DNA of 40,600 nt from a virus. Numbering within the stretch: position 1 is the first letter of the stretch; every line of letters begins with the position of its first letter. Shown here piece by piece: positions 39,400 through 40,600 of the stretch. The DNA lies in the IMG/VR virus record IMGVR_UViG_3300050119_000110, positions 1-40,600 of that record, one strand, 5' to 3'. Both the position numbers and the translations under genes were made by a program. The notes under the pieces were generated by a model. The model ran no database searches. It was given only the letters and a program-made list of their open reading frames with translations, and was not told the origin of the DNA.

Positions 39400-39783
39400 T
39401 TAATTATTTTTAATTGAAAAGTTTTCTTCGGTTATTTCATCTTCAGGGATGTCCATTAAATCTAGAAGTTCTTCATTTGCTTCCAGCAATTCAATCTCCG
39501 CTAATTCTTTTCGCGCTGCATATAAAGCATATCCTCGATTAGGATGCACTCCCTCCATCAAATACCATTCCTCTCTTACAAACTCCTCTAGCAAATGTTT
39601 TTTGATAGAGCGCGATTCAGAAATCTTAATAATTGAAATTACTTTATCCATGCGTTGTTGATAAGGATATTTAAACATGCTGGGAATGTAGATTTGTGGT
39701 GAAGGTTGAGGAACTAATTCAGGAGTTTTTTCAGCTAAAATATCGGAGGACTTTTCTTCGGGAATGGGATGTAAGTTGAGCAT
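39400..39783 (-). CDS. Hypothetical protein, paralogue of 39079-39384
   Basis: A 127-residue protein with AAAAGGATAATATA before the ATG. It has a 35-residue proline-rich start (EKTPELVPQPSPQIYIPS), the shared MFKYPY domain, and an acidic end (LLEANEELLDLMDIPEDEIT). It reads away from the ncRNA promoter at 39816-39843, and the two starts are only 33 bases apart. Function unknown. Confidence 0.65.
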   Translation of the reverse strand: MLNLHPIPEEKSSDILAEKTPELVPQPSPQIYIPSMFKYPYQQRMDKVISIIKISESRSIKKHLLEEFVREEWYLMEGVHPNRGYALYAARKELAEIELLEANEELLDLMDIPEDEITEENFSIKNN

Positions 39784-39815
39784 TATATTATCCTTTTTTT
39801 ATTTTTGTTGGAGTA

Positions 39816-39843
39816 TTGATAGTTGTAACAAGTGCGGTATATT
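39816..39843 (+). promoter_or_regulatory. Promoter of the structured RNA
   Basis: TTGATA (39816-39821) and TATATT (39838-39843) with a 16-base spacer. The expected start is 39850-39851, which is exactly where the closing stem of the RNA begins. The spacer has a small palindrome, TTGTAACAA (39823-39831), a possible regulator site different from the GTAAAG operator. Confidence 0.7.
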
Positions 39844-39849
39844 GGATCC

Positions 39850-39989
39850 AGAAGTTGCCACGCCCCCTTAAGTGCGTTAGAAACACTTAAGGAGAGCGGC
39901 AGACCCGACGGGATTGGTTACCGACTTAGAACAAACCGGATTGTAATTTCGTTGTGTCTGCAAGGCAACTTCTTTTTAAATCTTTTTTT
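39850..39989 (+). ncRNA. Candidate structured noncoding RNA with paired ends
   Basis: Noncoding, between a good promoter and the initiator gene. The 5' end AGAAGTTGCC (39850-39859) pairs over ten bases with GGCAACTTCT (39964-39973), followed by TTTT and, at 39983-39989, TTTTTTT. Inside, CCTTAAGTG (39866-39874) pairs over nine bases with CACTTAAGG (39884-39892), and GCAGAC (39899-39904) with GTCTGC (39956-39961); GGTT/AACC (39916-39937) may add a small stem. This gives a three-way junction of about 128-140 nt. The initiator's ribosome site begins right after the last T, so the RNA is either a separate transcript or an attenuator leader for the initiator. No known RNA family is recognised. Confidence 0.65.
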
Positions 39990-40003
39990 AAGAAGGCGCC
40001 TAA

Positions 40004-40600
40004 ATGTCCTATATTTTCGACTTAATTAATCATCTCCACAGTGAGAATGATTGCTATTCCTTCCTTACTGCTCGCGAACAAATCCTGTTAATCAAAATAG
40101 TTAATGCCATTGGCAATAAAGAAGAATGGTATCATTCTTACCCAAAACTAGCCCAAATGGGAAAGATTAGCGTTAGGCATGCTATTAAATTTATGAATAA
40201 ATTTGTTGCAAATAATATCCTCCTTAAAAAAACTTCATACAAAAATCACTACCAAATTCATCCTGAATTCATCCAAAACATCTCCAATAAGAAACAAAAG
40301 ACAGTGACCCTAGGGTCACCGTGTCAGGAAGGTCACCGTGACCCACGGGTCACCCTTTTTCCAAAAGACAGTGACCCTGGCGACACCCCAACCGTGACCC
40401 ACGGGTCACCCCTATATAAGGAAGAAAAGAGTAAGAGAAAAGTAAAAGAGCAGAAGAGTAATGCGCGCAAGCGCGCTTCTCTCTCTCTCATTTCATTTTC
40501 TTTTTTTCCAAAGCCAGAACATTACGAACTTGGCCGAAAAAAGGGCATGGACAAAACCATGGTGAATAACTGCACAGCTAAGTTCATTGAGCATTATATG
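40004..40600 (+). CDS. Replication initiator (O/DnaD-like), N-terminal part; continues at base 2
   Basis: First part of the 314-residue protein that continues through the circular junction to 475. AAGAAGG (39990-39996) lies seven bases before the ATG. Residues 1-90 form a winged helix (FLTAREQILLIKIVNAIGN, SYPKLAQMGKISVRHAIKFM, then NKFVANNILLKK), the usual DNA-binding domain of phage O and DnaD-type initiators. Residues about 95-160 are a linker whose DNA carries the iterons, as in lambda O. After this comes the domain described for 2-475. The expected role is to bind the internal origin and load the replisome. No primase, helicase or polymerase gene is visible, so host enzymes are needed. 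Confidence 0.8.
   Translation, partial: MSYIFDLINHLHSENDCYSFLTAREQILLIKIVNAIGNKEEWYHSYPKLAQMGKISVRHAIKFMNKFVANNILLKKTSYKNHYQIHPEFIQNISNKKQKTVTLGSPCQEGHRDPRVTLFPKDSDPGDTPTVTHGSPLYKEEKSKRKVKEQKSNARKRASLSLISFSFFPKPEHYELGRKKGMDKTMVNNCTAKFIEHYM
40295..40410. repeat. Palindromic iterons, probable replication origin
   Basis: Inside the initiator gene. GTGACCCTAGGGTCAC (40304-40319) is a perfect palindrome; GTGACCCACGGGTCAC occurs twice (40338-40353 and 40394-40409); GGTCACCGTGACC (40331-40343) overlaps one of them. CAAAAGACAGTGACCCT is repeated directly at 40295-40311 and 40362-40378, 67 bases apart. An AT- and purine-rich stretch (40412-40460) follows, suited to unwinding. The plan equals lambda ori within O. 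It falls in the linker, where the protein can tolerate the DNA constraint. Confidence 0.75.
40474..40600. repeat. Terminal overlap, right copy (circular closure)
   Basis: Identical to bases 1-127. Directly before and into it is GCGCGCAAGCGCGC (40463-40476), a short inverted repeat, followed by a CT-rich run. Confidence 0.95.

Noticed and set aside
39850-39989. Retron msr-msd, because the RNA ends pair
   Set aside because: No reverse transcriptase is encoded anywhere in the window, and the branching-G context cannot be identified.

Overview
The window is the complete genome of a tailed double-stranded DNA phage, assembled as a circle and cut open inside a gene. Bases 1-127 and 40474-40600 are identical. 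Joining them gives a circle of 40,473 bp and restores one replication-initiator gene that starts at 40004, crosses the junction and ends at 475. The virion genes follow the order of short-tailed P22-like phages: terminase small and large subunits, a portal of about 720 residues, scaffold, P22-type coat, gp4-like and gp10-like head-completion proteins, ejection proteins and fibres. The base composition is AT-rich. A Gram-negative host is likely from the P22-like plan and the Hfq-like gene, but the host cannot be named from this sequence. There is a small XRE regulator and a lambda-like early arrangement, but I see no integrase.

Layout. 38760-39122 is a control region with an XRE regulator gene, divergent promoters and operators. 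Leftward from it (38759 to 35284) runs an operon with coiled-coil proteins, a Sak4-like ATPase, an SSB-like protein, an AlpA-like regulator, two paralogues of unknown function and small membrane proteins. 39784-40003 holds a strong promoter and a predicted structured RNA of 128-140 nt whose two ends pair. Right after it comes the initiator gene, which carries palindromic iterons in its middle, as lambda O does. From 1012 a strong promoter with a perfect dyad operator drives rightward early genes: a VRR-NUC nuclease, many short coiled-coil proteins and four DUF551-like proteins. These run into an endolysin and small membrane proteins (4656-6431), a zinc-ribbon protein, an Hfq-like Sm protein (6872-7075), and the packaging and portal genes (7622-12563).

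Between 12882 and 13826 lies a noncoding island with two tandem promoter-terminator units, a degenerate tRNA-like cloverleaf and several inverted repeats. The structural block follows: scaffold, coat, five tandem paralogous genes (15897-19846), gp4-like, gp10-like, a short knob-like protein, three ejection-type proteins, a collar-domain fibre, a fibre with 24 YadA-like 16-residue repeats, and two fibres built from about 36-residue repeats. It ends at 35283, directly against the convergent leftward genes.

How it may work together. The motif GTAAAGTATT recurs at the right early promoter, the left early promoter, the promoter ahead of the RNA island and a mid-operon promoter, which suggests one regulon, probably under the XRE protein (inference). 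The most unusual feature is the combination of an Hfq-like gene with several terminator-bounded or self-closed noncoding RNA candidates in a phage this small. The five-gene array between coat and head-completion genes is the second.
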